A stretch of 64,000 nucleotides of DNA from CAVRRZ01 sp963723745 (GCA_963723745.1 CAVRRZ010000006.1:62001-126000), one strand, 5' to 3'. Numbered from the stretch's first letter, positions 26,870-35,954 are shown. Translations and numbers: made by a program. The notes: generated from the sequence alone by a model not told the origin.

Positions 26870-28816
26870 TCAGCCGCGGCCGGGGACGGTCGTGCGCATC
26901 ATGCGGCGGGTGGTGTCGACCTCCCGTGCGATCGGCGCCAGCACTCCCTCGGCGAGGATCTCGGCGTCGTCACCGGCACGGACGTCGTCCAGCTGCCGGA
27001 CGGCGCGGCGCAGCACGTCCACCTGCGCCGGATCCGGGGCCGGCTCGCCCGAGCGGACGGCGATCACCGCCTCGGTGACCGCGTCCGCGGTGCGTTCGAG
27101 CTGGACGATCACCGGCCACCATGCGGCGGCGCGGGAACTGACCGGCGGCGGCTCGGCCAGCCGTCGCTGCAGCTGCGTCTGCAGCTCGGCCAGCGCGCGG
27201 TAGGTGCCGCGCCGGGCGCGGCGGATCGCGGCGTCGTCACCGGCGAAGGCTGCGGCCACGAAGGCGTCCAGCGCCTCGACGGCGTCCCGGAGTGCGTCGT
27301 CGAGCGGGGCCCGCCACGTCTGCGGCCACAGGGCGTATCCGAGCACCAGCACGATGGCGCAGCCGACCAGCGTGTCCACCAGCCGCGCCCCGACCAACCC
27401 CGGGTCACTGGGGAGGGCGAGGTCGAGCAGCAGGATGATCACCGGTGTCTGGAAGACCGAGAACAACCCGAAGTTGACCGCCCGCGCCCAGGGCAGCACC
27501 GCCGCCGCGGCGGCCATGGCGACCAGCACCCACGCGTCACCGGGCAGCACCGACAGCAGAGCCAGCAGCCCCGACCCGACCAGGACGCCGACCAGCGTGC
27601 CCCCTGCCCGCTGCACGGCCCGGGCGAAGACCGAACCGAAATCGGGCTTGAGCACGAGGGCCACGGTGAGCAGCACCCAGTACGGGCGGGAAAGGGGCAG
27701 GTGCTGCCGGGCGAGCTCGGCCGCGGTCATGCACAGCGCCAGGCGGACGGCGAAGGCGCGGGTGTCGGGGTTGCCCACCGTGCGGTCGAGCAGTTCCCGC
27801 AGCCGGGCCCGCCGGCTCGCCCGCACCCGCGGCACCGCCGCACCGGCCCGCTCCTCGGGGTCACCGACGACGTTCCACACCAGCAGGATCCCGTGCCGGA
27901 CGGCCCGGTGCAGATGCGAACCGTCGTCCCGTGGCGCCGGCCGGTCCGGCAACGGCCGGCCGGTGGCCAGCGCGGCCGCCAGCGCGCGGACCGCGGCGAC
28001 GTCCTCGGGGTCGGCCGGGACTCCGGCGCGGGCGGTGGCGACCGCTCCCTCGACCAGCGGAGCGGCGGCGTTGAGCACGCCGGCGAGCTCGGAGAGCTCC
28101 CGGCTGCGGCCCGGCGAGAGGCTCCGGCTGCGGATCACCCGGTCGTAGGCCTGGTTCAGCGCCAGCGTGAGCTCACGGCGGGCGTCGTCGGTGCCCGGCC
28201 CGCCGCACGCCTCCAGCAGGTCGGCGATCCTGCCGAACACGGCCGCGACCGCCGCCCGGTCCGGGTCGACCGTCTCGGTCGCCGCCTGGACCAGCGTGGC
28301 GAGCATCGCCCAGGCCGCGCCCGCCGCGAAGAAACCGACCTCCACGGCCAGCGGCAGCGACGTGTCGAGCTCGGAGGAGATCGACGCGTACACCAGCAGC
28401 TGCAGCCCGCCCAGCGAGAACGCGGCGTTGATGCCGCTGACGAGTGCGGCAGCGACGGCGAGCACGACGATGACCACGACCGGCTGCCAGCCCTCGCCCG
28501 CAGCGAGAGGTCCGAAGGCGAGCCCGACCGCGCCGAAGCTCGCCGCTGCCGTCGTCCGCCCGAGCCGGTCGCGGAGAGGGCCGGACTGCGGGGCCAGGCT
28601 GGCGGCCAGGGCCCCCATGGTCGCGAAGACGCCCGCCCCCAGTTCCGGACCGGCCACCGTGCCCCCGGCGGCGAGCAGAGCCACCGCCAGCGGCGCCGGG
28701 ACGGCGACGGCGAACCGGGCGACGTCGCGCCACGGCACCGGGGGAGCGCTGGCCCGGACCAGTTCTTCCAGCCACGCGGGGGCTCGCCGGTTCCCCTCCG
28801 GCTGCGCGGTCGCCAC
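26870..28816 (-). CDS. FUSC-family inner-membrane protein (putative aromatic acid/efflux type)
   Basis: 648 residues, intact, from GTG 28816 with GGAGG about nine bases upstream. Two similar membrane blocks are visible: residues ~35-150 (FAVAVPAPLAVALLAAGG; VVVIVVLAVAAALVSG; VGFFAAGAAWAMLATL) and ~350-480 (YWVLLTVALVLKPDFGSVFARA; GVLVGSGLLALLSVL; TPVIILLLDLAL). Each is followed by a helical cytoplasmic region, the layout of FUSC/AaeB/YccS proteins. YWVLLTVALVLKPDFG is the characteristic FUSC segment. Substrate unknown. It stands alone between the WS/DGAT gene and divergent nif3. Confidence 0.85.
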   Translation of the reverse strand: MATAQPEGNRRAPAWLEELVRASAPPVPWRDVARFAVAVPAPLAVALLAAGGTVAGPELGAGVFATMGALAASLAPQSGPLRDRLGRTTAAASFGAVGLAFGPLAAGEGWQPVVVIVVLAVAAALVSGINAAFSLGGLQLLVYASISSELDTSLPLAVEVGFFAAGAAWAMLATLVQAATETVDPDRAAVAAVFGRIADLLEACGGPGTDDARRELTLALNQAYDRVIRSRSLSPGRSRELSELAGVLNAAAPLVEGAVATARAGVPADPEDVAAVRALAAALATGRPLPDRPAPRDDGSHLHRAVRHGILLVWNVVGDPEERAGAAVPRVRASRRARLRELLDRTVGNPDTRAFAVRLALCMTAAELARQHLPLSRPYWVLLTVALVLKPDFGSVFARAVQRAGGTLVGVLVGSGLLALLSVLPGDAWVLVAMAAAAAVLPWARAVNFGLFSVFQTPVIILLLDLALPSDPGLVGARLVDTLVGCAIVLVLGYALWPQTWRAPLDDALRDAVEALDAFVAAAFAGDDAAIRRARRGTYRALAELQTQLQRRLAEPPPVSSRAAAWWPVIVQLERTADAVTEAVIAVRSGEPAPDPAQVDVLRRAVRQLDDVRAGDDAEILAEGVLAPIAREVDTTRRMMRTTVPGRG

Positions 28817-28950
28817 GCGCGGAGCCTCCCACTCCCGTCCCGGCGGAGGCGGGCGACGCCTCCGAAACCCGCTCGGGAGCGAACACCGGCACATGAGGGC
28901 CAACGGCGTGGACGTGTCGGGCGCAACGGGCCGGGTCTCGAGCGGCCGCC

Positions 28951-28956
28951 TAGAGT
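28951..28956 (+). promoter_or_regulatory. -10-like element of the Nif3-family gene
   Basis: TAGAGT lies nine bases before the GTG start and no ribosome site lies between, suggesting a leaderless transcript. No clear -35 is seen. Confidence 0.4.
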
Positions 28957-28964
28957 CGGGTGTC

Positions 28965-29873
28965 GTGGCTCTTCCAGCGCAGCCCGACGAGTCGGCCGGG
29001 CAGTCGGCTGGTGTCCGCCCGGCCCCGGGGGTCTCCCTCCGCGAGGTCGTCGCGGCACTCGAGGACCGGTACGACCCCGTCCTGGCCGAGAGCTGGGACG
29101 CGATCGGCCTGGTGTGCGGCGACCCGGACGACGCCGTGCGCGCGGTGCTGTTCGCCGTCGACCCGACCGCGGCAGTGGTGCAGGAGGCCGTCGAGCGCGG
29201 GGTCGACCTGGTCGTCACCCACCACCCGCTGCTGCTGACGCCCGTGCACGGCGTTCCGGCCGACGACCCGAAGGGCCGGCTCGTGCACCGTCTCATCCGT
29301 GCCGGCATCGGCCTGTTCGTCGCGCACACCAACGCCGACCGCGCCGCCGACCACGGCGTCAACGACGCCCTGGCCACCGTCCTCGGGCTCACCGACACCG
29401 TGCCCCTCGAGCATCTGCCGGCACCGGGGACGGACACGGTCGAGAGCGGCCCGGCCGCCGGGCTCGGCCGAATCGGCACTCTTCCGGAGGCCATGACGCT
29501 GCGGGAGTTCGCGCGGCACGTGGCCGCGGTGCTCCCGGCGACCGCCGGCGGCGTCCGTGTCGCCGGCGACCCCGACCGGCCGGTCCGCACGGTGGCCGCC
29601 TGCGGCGGCAGCGGCGGCTCGCTGCTCCCGGCCGCGCGGGCGGCGGGCGCCGACGTGCTGGTGACCAGCGACCTCAAGCACCACCTGGTCTCCGAGGCGC
29701 TGGAGGACGGCGGCCCCGCGCTGTGCGACGTCGCCCACTACGCCTCCGAGTGGCCGTGGCTGCCGAGCGCGGCCGACCTCCTGCGCCGCGACCTCGACGG
29801 GCGCGTGGAGGTGGCGGTATCGGCCGTCCGCACCGATCCGTGGACCGCGCACGCGGCGTCGTCCGGCGACTGA
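28965..29873 (+). CDS. Nif3-like dinuclear metal-centre protein
   Basis: 302 residues, intact, starting at GTG 28965 (VALPAQPDESAGQ). Metal-ligand motifs of the NIF3/YbgI family are all visible: VVTHHPLLLTPV (~residue 85), FVAHTNADRAADHGVNDALA (~residue 125) and CDVAHYASEWPWL near the C-terminus, with SDLKHH preceding it. The proteins form hexamers with a two-metal site; their cellular reaction is not settled. The next two genes repeat the Rv2230c-Rv2229c-Rv2228c order of mycobacteria. Confidence 0.92.
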   Translation: MALPAQPDESAGQSAGVRPAPGVSLREVVAALEDRYDPVLAESWDAIGLVCGDPDDAVRAVLFAVDPTAAVVQEAVERGVDLVVTHHPLLLTPVHGVPADDPKGRLVHRLIRAGIGLFVAHTNADRAADHGVNDALATVLGLTDTVPLEHLPAPGTDTVESGPAAGLGRIGTLPEAMTLREFARHVAAVLPATAGGVRVAGDPDRPVRTVAACGGSGGSLLPAARAAGADVLVTSDLKHHLVSEALEDGGPALCDVAHYASEWPWLPSAADLLRRDLDGRVEVAVSAVRTDPWTAHAASSGD

Positions 29874-29920
29874 CCCGCCGGGCTACCGGGCGGTCCGCCG
29901 TCCGCAGGTAGGTTGACCGC

Positions 29921-30662
29921 GTGCAGGCCGACCCCACCGAGCAGCAGCGGCTCCTGGATCTCGCCGCCGAAGACGTCGCACTGACCCAGCTGGCCCATCG
30001 GCGGCGGACGCTGCCGGAGGCGGCCGCGGTCGAGGCGGCCGCCGAGACCGAACGGACCTTCGCCGTCGACGTGGTCCGCGCCGAGACCGAGGTCAAGGAC
30101 CTCGACCGCGAGCAGAAGCGGCTCGAGGCCGACGTCGAGACCGTGCGCCAGCGCGAGGACAAGGACCAGAGACTGCATCGACTCCGGGGCGGTGTCGGCC
30201 AAGGAGATCACCGGCCTGCAGCACGAGCTCGAGTCGCTCAAGCGCCGGCAGGCCGATCTCGAGGACCAGGTGCTCGAGCTGATGGAGCGCCGCGAGACCG
30301 CCGACGCCGCGCTGGCCTCGGCGCAAGAGGGCCGCGAGCAGGCGGCGGCCGACCTCGAGCGCGCCACCCAGTTGCGTGACGACGCCTTGGCCGACATCGC
30401 CGACAGCACCGCCCGGCACGAGGCCACCCGCGCCTCGCTCGCTGCCGAGGTCCCGGCGCCGCTGCTGGCCCTCTACGACCGGATCCGCACCCAGACCGGC
30501 ACCACCGGCGCGGCGCTGCTCCAGGCCCGCCAGTGCCAGGGCTGCCGGATCGAGCTGAACGGCCGGGAGGTGGCCGTCGTCCGCAACGCCGACTCGTCGG
30601 AGGTCGTGCGCTGCGAGAACTGCGGCCGGATCCTGGTGCGCACGGCCGAGTCCGGGCTGTGA
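29921..30662 (+). CDS. Coiled-coil zinc-ribbon protein (CT398-like), one frameshift in this sequence
   Basis: About 247 codons from GTG 29921; a TAGGTT -10-like element at 29909-29914 suggests a leaderless message. Residues ~10-180 form a long charged coiled coil (EITGLQHELESLKRRQADL). The C-terminus carries a zinc ribbon with two Cys pairs, CQGC and CENC. The order coiled coil then C4 ribbon matches Rv2229c/CT398. A frame change near 30170 breaks the coil, probably an error. Its stop overlaps the next GTG. Confidence 0.87.
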
Positions 30663-31752
30663 CCCGCAGGTTCGTCGTCGAGGCCGACGGCGGGTCGCGG
30701 GGCAACCCCGGTCCCGCGGGCTACGGCGCGCTCGTGCGCGACGCCGACACCGGGCGGGTGCTGGCGGAGCGGGCGGCGTCCGTCGGGCGGGCGACGAACA
30801 ACGTCGCCGAGTACGGGGGCCTCGTCGCCGGCCTGCAGGCGGCTCTCGACCTCGACCCGACGGCGCAGGTCGAGGTGCGGATGGACTCCAAGCTCGTCGT
30901 CGAGCAGATGTCGGGTCGCTGGAAGATCAAGCACCCCGACATGCAGCAGCTGGCCCTGCAGGCACAGAAGATCGCCCGCCGGCTCGGCGGCGTCCGCTAC
31001 ACCTGGGTGCCGCGCGCGCAGAACGGTGCGGCCGACGCGCTGGCCAACAGCGCCATGGACGGCAACCGGTGCACCGGGACGCCGCCGCCGAGCCGGTCGT
31101 CCTGGAGGACGAGATCCAGCCCGGCGGCGAGCCCGCGCCGGTGACCACAACGGTCACGCACCTGCTGCGGCACGGGCAGACCGAGCACACCCCCGAGCGT
31201 CGGTACAGCGGCCGTAACGAGCTGCCGCTGTCGCGCACGGGGCGGGCCGAGGCCGAGGCGGCCGCGGCCCGCGCCGCGCAGCTGGGGGTGGACGTCGTCG
31301 TCGCCTCACCGCTGCGCCGCACCCGCGAGACCGCGGAGGCGGTGGCACAGGAGCTGGGCCTGCAGGTCGAGTTCGACGACGACCTGGTCGAGCTCGACTT
31401 CGGGGAGGTCGAGGGACTGACCTTCGAGGAGGCCGCGGCACTGCACCCGCTGGCGGCCCGCCGGTTCAGCACCGACGTCACGGTGCGCGCCCCGGGCGGG
31501 GAGTCGGTGGCCGACGTCTCGCAGCGGGTGGCGCGGGCCCGCCGGCGGATCCTCGACCGGCATGCCGGGCGCACGGTGCTCGTGGTCAGCCACGTGACGC
31601 CGATCAAGCTGCTGCTCGCGGCCGGGCTCGGCGTCTCCGACGAGGTGGTGCACCGGGTGTTCCTGGAGGCCGCGTCGCTGTCGACGGTGACCTGGACGTC
31701 GGACGGCCGCTCGTCGGTGCGGCTGGTGAACGACACCTCCCACCTGCGCTGA
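30659..31752 (+). CDS. Bifunctional RNase HI / histidine phosphatase (Rv2228c-like), one frameshift in this sequence
   Basis: About 364 codons from a GTG overlapping the upstream stop as GTGA. The N-terminal ~130 residues are RNase HI with its acidic active site: VEADGGSRGNPGPAG, NNVAEYGGL and VRMDSKLVVEQM. The C-terminal ~205 residues are a histidine phosphatase (HLLRHGQTEHTPERR; SPLRRTRETAE; VVSHVTPIKLLL) like CobC. The protein removes RNA from RNA:DNA hybrids and, in mycobacterial homologues, has phosphatase activity. The frame changes near 31065, in the linker, so the two parts could be mistaken for separate genes. The conserved fusion in actinobacteria favours one gene. Confidence 0.88.
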
Positions 31753-31761
31753 CGCCGGCTT

Positions 31762-31851
31762 CGCCCGCCCGCCCGCCCGCCCCGCCCGCCCGCCCGCCCC
31801 GCCCGCCCGCCCGCCCGCCCCGCCCCGCCCGCCCGCCCGCCCGCCCGCCCC
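31762..31851. repeat. GCCC/GGGC tetranucleotide microsatellite
   Basis: About 90 bases made almost only of CGCC/GCCC units with occasional CCCC interruptions, ten bases after the RNase H/phosphatase stop. The minus strand is a run of GGGC units able to form G-quadruplexes or slipped hairpins. It separates converging genes and may end transcription. The length is likely to vary between isolates or be misassembled. Confidence 0.9.
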
Positions 31852-31929
31852 GAGTTGATCATCGTCCGCGTGCACGCGACACGGCCGGACACGCCAGGCC
31901 GGCAAGCACGCAGCCGATGATCAACAGCT

Positions 31930-32685
31930 CTAGAGGGTCGCGAAGAGGTAGCCCGAGACCCCGACGCCGAAGACGACGATCACCACGCGCAGCAGCGTCG
32001 TCGGGATCCACATGGCCACCCGCGCGCCGAGGAACCCGCCGAGCAGGCCCGCGGGCGCGGCCACGGCCACCACCTGCCAGTCGACCGGGCCCCAGATGCC
32101 GAAGACCACCACTGTCACGGTCGCGGTGACCACGGACAGCGCCGACTTCAGCGCGTTGGCCAGCTTCAGCTTGTGCAGTCCGATGCCCAGGACGGCGACG
32201 AGGATGACCCCGAGCGCCCCGCCGAAGTAGCCGCCGTAGACGGTGGCCAGGAACAGCACCACGTACAGCCACACCGGGTCGCGGGGGACGACGTCGGTCT
32301 CCTGCCGGCGCAGCCGCTTGGTGATCAGCGGCTGGACCGCCAGCAGCAGGCTGGCCAGCAGCACGAGCACCGGGACGATCGTGTCGAACGCCGACGCCGG
32401 CGTGGTGAGCAGCAGCACGCTGCCCGTCGTCCCGCCGAGAACCGCCACCACTCCGAAGCGGATCAGCCGCCCGCGCTGGCCGGCGTACTCCCTGCGGAAC
32501 CCGAGCACCCCGCCGATGTAGCCGGGCCACTGGGCGATCGAGTTGGTGACGTTGGCGGCGACGCTGCCCATGCCGAGGGCGACCAACGTCGGGAAGAGGA
32601 TCAGCGAGCCACCGCCGGCGATCGAGTTGATCACGCCCGCGGCAAGGGCGACGCCGGCGACGACGAGCAGATCGAGGGCGGACAC
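31930..32685 (-). CDS. TauE/SafE-family membrane permease
   Basis: 251 residues, intact, from GTG 32685. It has eight likely membrane segments in the two-repeat TauE/SafE layout; the first repeat starts LVVAGVALAAGVINSIAGGGSL and the second YVVLFLATVYGGYFGGALGV. Both carry the Gly-rich GG motif of the family. Such proteins export sulfite, sulfoacetate or similar anions. No sulfur gene is adjacent, so substrate is open. A -10-like TAGGCT lies just upstream, back-to-back with the promoter of the next gene. Confidence 0.88.
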   Translation of the reverse strand: MSALDLLVVAGVALAAGVINSIAGGGSLILFPTLVALGMGSVAANVTNSIAQWPGYIGGVLGFRREYAGQRGRLIRFGVVAVLGGTTGSVLLLTTPASAFDTIVPVLVLLASLLLAVQPLITKRLRRQETDVVPRDPVWLYVVLFLATVYGGYFGGALGVILVAVLGIGLHKLKLANALKSALSVVTATVTVVVFGIWGPVDWQVVAVAAPAGLLGGFLGARVAMWIPTTLLRVVIVVFGVGVSGYLFATL

Positions 32686-32710
32686 GAGCGGGCAGCCTAC
32701 GGTGATCCCC

Positions 32711-33067
32711 GTGACGACCCGGCGCACCGCGCGACTCCTGGCCGCCGCGCTGGGCGGGTCGGGGATCCTGCACCTCGTCCGCCCGCGCACCTACGAGTGG
32801 CTGGTGCCGCCCGAACTCGGCTCGCCGCGGCGCTGGGTTATGGGCAGCGGGGCCGTCGAGATCGTCACCGGGGTGCTGCTGGCGGTACCGGCGAGCCGCC
32901 GGACCGGGGGCCGGCTGGCGACGGCGCTGCTCGTCGGCTTCGTGCCCGCTCACCTGCACACCTTCCGCGTCGTCGACCGGCCCGAGCTCGTGGCGGCTGC
33001 GACCGTGCGCCTGGCACTGCAGGTGCCGCTGGTCCGGTCCGCGATGACGGTGGCGCGTGGCCGCTGA
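32711..33067 (+). CDS. DoxX-like small membrane protein
   Basis: 118 residues from GTG 32711, seven bases after a TACGGT -10-like element (32698-32703). Four hydrophobic segments are visible, with the DoxX-like features GSGILHLVRPRTYEWLVPP, SGAVEIVTGVLLAVPASRR and LALQVPLV. DoxX-like proteins are poorly understood membrane partners of redox enzymes. Its end overlaps the MFS gene by 11 bases, so the two are co-translated. Confidence 0.7.
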   Translation: MTTRRTARLLAAALGGSGILHLVRPRTYEWLVPPELGSPRRWVMGSGAVEIVTGVLLAVPASRRTGGRLATALLVGFVPAHLHTFRVVDRPELVAAATVRLALQVPLVRSAMTVARGR

Positions 33068-34604
33068 GCCGTCGTCCCGCCGCCGGTGGTGGCCCCTGAT
33101 CGCCATCTGCACCGGCACGTTCATGCTCTTGATCGACATCACCATCGTGAACGTCGCGCTCCCCGACATCTCCCGAGACCTGGGGACGTCGTTCGCGCAG
33201 CTCCAGTGGGTCGTCGACGTGTACGCCCTGGCGCTGGCCTCGCTGGTGCTCGGCGCAGGCTCGCTGGCCGACCTCTACGGACGGCGGCGCGTCTACCTGG
33301 TCGGCCTGCTCGTGTTCGCCGCCGCCTCGCTGGCCTGCGGACTGGCGCCGAACGCGGAGTCGCTGCTCGTCGCTCGCGGCGTCCAGGGCGTGGGTGGGGC
33401 GGCGATGTTCGCCACGACGATCGCGCTGATCAACACCAGCTACGAGGGGCGCGACCGCGGGACAGCCTTCGGCGTGTGGGGCGCCGTGGTGGGCGCCGCC
33501 GCCGCGCTCGGCCCGGTGGTGGGCGGCGCGCTCACCGAGCTGTCGTGGCGGTGGATCTTCCTGGTCAACCTGCCGCTGTGCGGCTTCGCGGTGGCGCTGA
33601 CGCTCGTGGTGGTCGCCGAGACGAGGCAGCCGGGGGCGCCGAAACCGGACGTGCCGGGCATCGCCCTGTTCACCCTCGGCGCCGGTGCGCTGGTGTTCGG
33701 CCTGATCCGCGCGGGGTCCGACGGGTGGGCCGAGCCGGCCTCATGGGGTGCCGCGGTCGGCGGACTGGTTCTGCTGGCCGCGTGGGTCGCCGTCGAGCGT
33801 CGCCGACGCGCTCCGATGCTCGACATCGGGCTGTTCCGGTCGCGGTCGTTCACCGGGATCATGGTCGGTGCGCTGCTGCTCAACTTCGCGGCGTTCGCCG
33901 CCCTCATCTACGCCACGTTGTGGCTGCAGTCGATCCTCGGGCTCTCGCCCCTGCAGTCGGGGCTGGTCTTCATCCCGCTGATGTCCCTCAGCTTCGTGGT
34001 CGCCGCGTTCGGCGGGAGGGCGATGACCGGGCGACCGCCGCGGTTCGTGCTCTCCGGCGGGCTGTTGCTCATCGGAGTCGGCGGGTTGCTGCTGACGATG
34101 GTGCACGACGCGGCGAGCTGGACGGTTCTCCTGCCGGGGTTCGTGGCGCTGGGCGTGGGGGTCGGCATCTGCAACCCGACGGTCGCCTCGGCGGCGCTGA
34201 ACGAAGTTCCGCGCGAGCGCAGCGGCATGGCGTCCGGGGCGGTCAACACCGCGCGTCAACTCGGCTTCGCCATCGGCATCGCCGTCCTCGGGGCGGTGTT
34301 CACGGCACGGGCGGGAGCCGTGTTGCGCGACGGCGGAGTGGCCGACCCCCTCGGCGTGGCCACGGGACTGTCAGCGGGCCAGGCGCCGCGCCTGCTCGCC
34401 GAGACCGCCCCCGGCGAGCGGGCCGCCTTCGCCGAACTCCTCGGGACCGCGTACGCCGACGCGCTCCGGGACGTGTTCCTGGCGGCCGGCGTGGTGGGCC
34501 TGCTCGGCGCGCTGCTCGTGGTGGTGCTCGTGCGGGCGCCGTCCGGGCCCGCCGCGAGAGGCCGCGCGCCCGGCGAGCGCGAGGGGGCCGTCGTCCGGCC
34601 CTGA
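33057..34604 (+). CDS. MFS drug-exporter (DHA2, EmrB/QacA type)
   Basis: 515 residues, intact. Fourteen membrane segments are expected from the length and hydrophobic pattern. Family motifs are LIDITIVNVALPDI in helix 1, LGAGSLADLYGRRRVYLVG (motif A), ARGVQGVGGAAMFATTIALI (motif B) and GPVVGGALTELSWRWIFLVN (motif C of antiporters). It is a proton-driven exporter of drugs or toxic metabolites; substrates unknown. No TetR or MarR regulator gene is adjacent. Confidence 0.92.
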   Translation: MAAEPSSRRRWWPLIAICTGTFMLLIDITIVNVALPDISRDLGTSFAQLQWVVDVYALALASLVLGAGSLADLYGRRRVYLVGLLVFAAASLACGLAPNAESLLVARGVQGVGGAAMFATTIALINTSYEGRDRGTAFGVWGAVVGAAAALGPVVGGALTELSWRWIFLVNLPLCGFAVALTLVVVAETRQPGAPKPDVPGIALFTLGAGALVFGLIRAGSDGWAEPASWGAAVGGLVLLAAWVAVERRRRAPMLDIGLFRSRSFTGIMVGALLLNFAAFAALIYATLWLQSILGLSPLQSGLVFIPLMSLSFVVAAFGGRAMTGRPPRFVLSGGLLLIGVGGLLLTMVHDAASWTVLLPGFVALGVGVGICNPTVASAALNEVPRERSGMASGAVNTARQLGFAIGIAVLGAVFTARAGAVLRDGGVADPLGVATGLSAGQAPRLLAETAPGERAAFAELLGTAYADALRDVFLAAGVVGLLGALLVVVLVRAPSGPAARGRAPGEREGAVVRP

Positions 34605-34621
34605 GGTGCAGACTGCGAGGC

Positions 34622-35341
34622 ATGCCACCTGCACCGATGCCCGACGACTGGCAGCGCGCGCTCGTCGTCGCCGCCCACCCCGACGACATCGAGTACGGCC
34701 TGGCCGCCGCGGTCGCCGCGTGGACGGCGGCCGGCAAGGAGGTGCACTACCTGCTGGCCACCCGCGGCGAGGCAGGGATGGCCGGGGTGCCGCCGGCGGA
34801 GGCCGCTCCGCTGCGCGAGGAGGAGGAGCGACGGTCGGCCGCCGTCGTCGGGGTGAGCGAGGTGGAGTTCCTCGACCACCGGGACGGCGTGCTGGTGGCG
34901 GGTCCGGAGCTGCGGCGCGACCTGGCCGCGGCGATCCGGCGGCACCGCCCGGAGCTGGTGGTCACCGGCTACTTCGGGCCGACCTGGACGCCGCCGGGGG
35001 TGTCACCGGCGTACGTCAACTCCGCCGACCACCGGGCCCTGGGCCAGAGCGTCATCGACGCGGTCGCCGACGCCGGCAACGAATGGATCTTCCCGGACCT
35101 GACCGAGGAACGGTGGAGCGGCGTCCGGTACATCGCGGTCAGCGAGATGCTGGACCCGCCGCACGAGGTGGAGGTCGGCGACCAGGTGGAGAAGGCCGTC
35201 GCGTCGCTGGTCGAGCACCGCCGGTACCTGGAGCTGATCTCCGACGACCCGGTCGAGGACCAGGCGCGGCAGATCATCGACATGTCGACCATGACCGAGG
35301 ACGGACGTCGCCGGGTCGGTTTCCGGCTGTTCTGGGGCTAG
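34622..35341 (+). CDS. PIG-L/LmbE family zinc deacetylase
   Basis: 239 residues, intact, from ATG 34622. The zinc-binding motif is VVAAHPDDIEYGLAA, with the catalytic Asp after the second metal ligand; the third ligand His lies in VNSADHRALGQSVIDAV. Related enzymes include MshB and Mca of the mycothiol pathway. This one resembles the general PIG-L group, so the exact N-acetyl sugar substrate is not assigned. It starts 17 bases after the MFS gene. Confidence 0.88.
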   Translation: MPPAPMPDDWQRALVVAAHPDDIEYGLAAAVAAWTAAGKEVHYLLATRGEAGMAGVPPAEAAPLREEEERRSAAVVGVSEVEFLDHRDGVLVAGPELRRDLAAAIRRHRPELVVTGYFGPTWTPPGVSPAYVNSADHRALGQSVIDAVADAGNEWIFPDLTEERWSGVRYIAVSEMLDPPHEVEVGDQVEKAVASLVEHRRYLELISDDPVEDQARQIIDMSTMTEDGRRRVGFRLFWG

Positions 35342-35357
35342 ACCGCACCGCGCGGAG

Positions 35358-35441
35358 TCAGTAGGTGCGCCGCCGTCCGCTGAAACGGCTGAGCAGTCGC
35401 TTGAGCAGGTTGAACTTGATGAGTCCGGAGATGAGTCCCAT
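35358..35441 (-). CDS. 27-residue basic amphipathic peptide next to rnpB
   Basis: An ATG preceded by GAGGAGAAGCAC encodes MGLISGLIKFNLLKRLLSRF followed by SGRRRTY and a stop. The ribosome site and spacing are nearly ideal. Hydrophobic residues recur every three to four positions, so the peptide should form an amphipathic helix with a basic end, as in membrane-bound small proteins or toxic peptides. It is convergent with the PIG-L gene and divergent from rnpB. I do not recognise a family; the call rests on ribosome site, frame and composition. Confidence 0.55.
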   Translation of the reverse strand: MGLISGLIKFNLLKRLLSRFSGRRRTY

Positions 35442-35516
35442 GTGCTTCTCCTCGATTCGCGGGGCGCTGACCTGGCTCCTCTACCCGCGCCGTCCCCCTT
35501 CATGTGTGGGCGGGCC

Positions 35517-35522
35517 TAGACT
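35517..35522 (+). promoter_or_regulatory. -10 element of rnpB
   Basis: TAGACT lies about ten bases before the first paired base of the RNase P RNA, the right distance for a sigma-A type -10. No strong -35 was noticed. Confidence 0.55.
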
Positions 35523-35532
35523 GACCCGCACG

Positions 35533-35953
35533 ACGGACGAGTCGGCCGGGCGGTCGCGTCGGCGGGGGAGACCCCGTCGCCGAGGAACGTCCGGGCTCCA
35601 CAGGGCAGGGTGGTCGTCAACAGCGACCCGGGGTGACCCGCGGGACAGTGCCACAGAGAACAGACCGCCGGCAGTGCTGCTTCGGCAGAGCAGCCGGTAA
35701 GGGTGAAACGGCGGTGTAAGAGACCACCGCACACCGGGTGACCGGTGTGGCTCGGTAAACCCCACCCGGAGCAAGGTCGAGAGGGACGGCGGTCCGCCGC
35801 CGTCCTGCGCAGGCGTTCGAGGGCTGCCCGCCCGAGCCTGCGGGTGGACCGCTCGAGCCCACCGGCAACGGTGGGCCTAGATGGATGGCCGCACACCGGG
35901 AGGCCGTGAGGCACCCGGGGACAGAACCCGGCGTACAGGCCGACTCGTCCGTC
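35533..35953 (+). ncRNA. rnpB: RNase P RNA (bacterial type A)
   Basis: Conserved core segments are in order: GAGGAACGTCCGGGCTCCAC (P4 5' strand region), GACAGTGCCACAGAGAACAG, GGGTGAAACGGCGGTGTAAG, GGTAAACCCCACCCGGAGCA and the 3' ACAGAACCCGGCGTACAGG. The ends pair over about 17 bases (P1: CGACGGACGAGTCGGCC with GGCCGACTCGTCCGTCG). This is the catalytic RNA that matures tRNA 5' ends. Its last 27 bases form part of a 28-base direct repeat bounding a genomic island, but the RNA itself stays complete. Confidence 0.96.
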
Positions 35954-35954
35954 G
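35927..35954 (+). repeat. Left attachment site (attL), rnpB 3' end
   Basis: 28 bases beginning CCCGGCGTACAGG and ending CTCGTCCGTCG, identical to 39435-39462. It includes the 3' strand of rnpB helix P1. Confidence 0.8.

Noticed and set aside
25811..29911. 1,366-codon plus-strand frame
   Set aside because: It is antisense to WS/DGAT and FUSC genes, which have clear motifs; the product is low-complexity and crosses several gene boundaries.
31069..31752. Separate histidine phosphatase gene downstream of RNase H
   Set aside because: The break at 31065 is a single-base shift in a linker, and the RNase H-phosphatase fusion is conserved in actinobacteria.
31762..31851. Possible CRISPR-like repeat tract
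   Set aside because: Units are four bases long without spacers, and no cas gene is nearby; it is a simple microsatellite.
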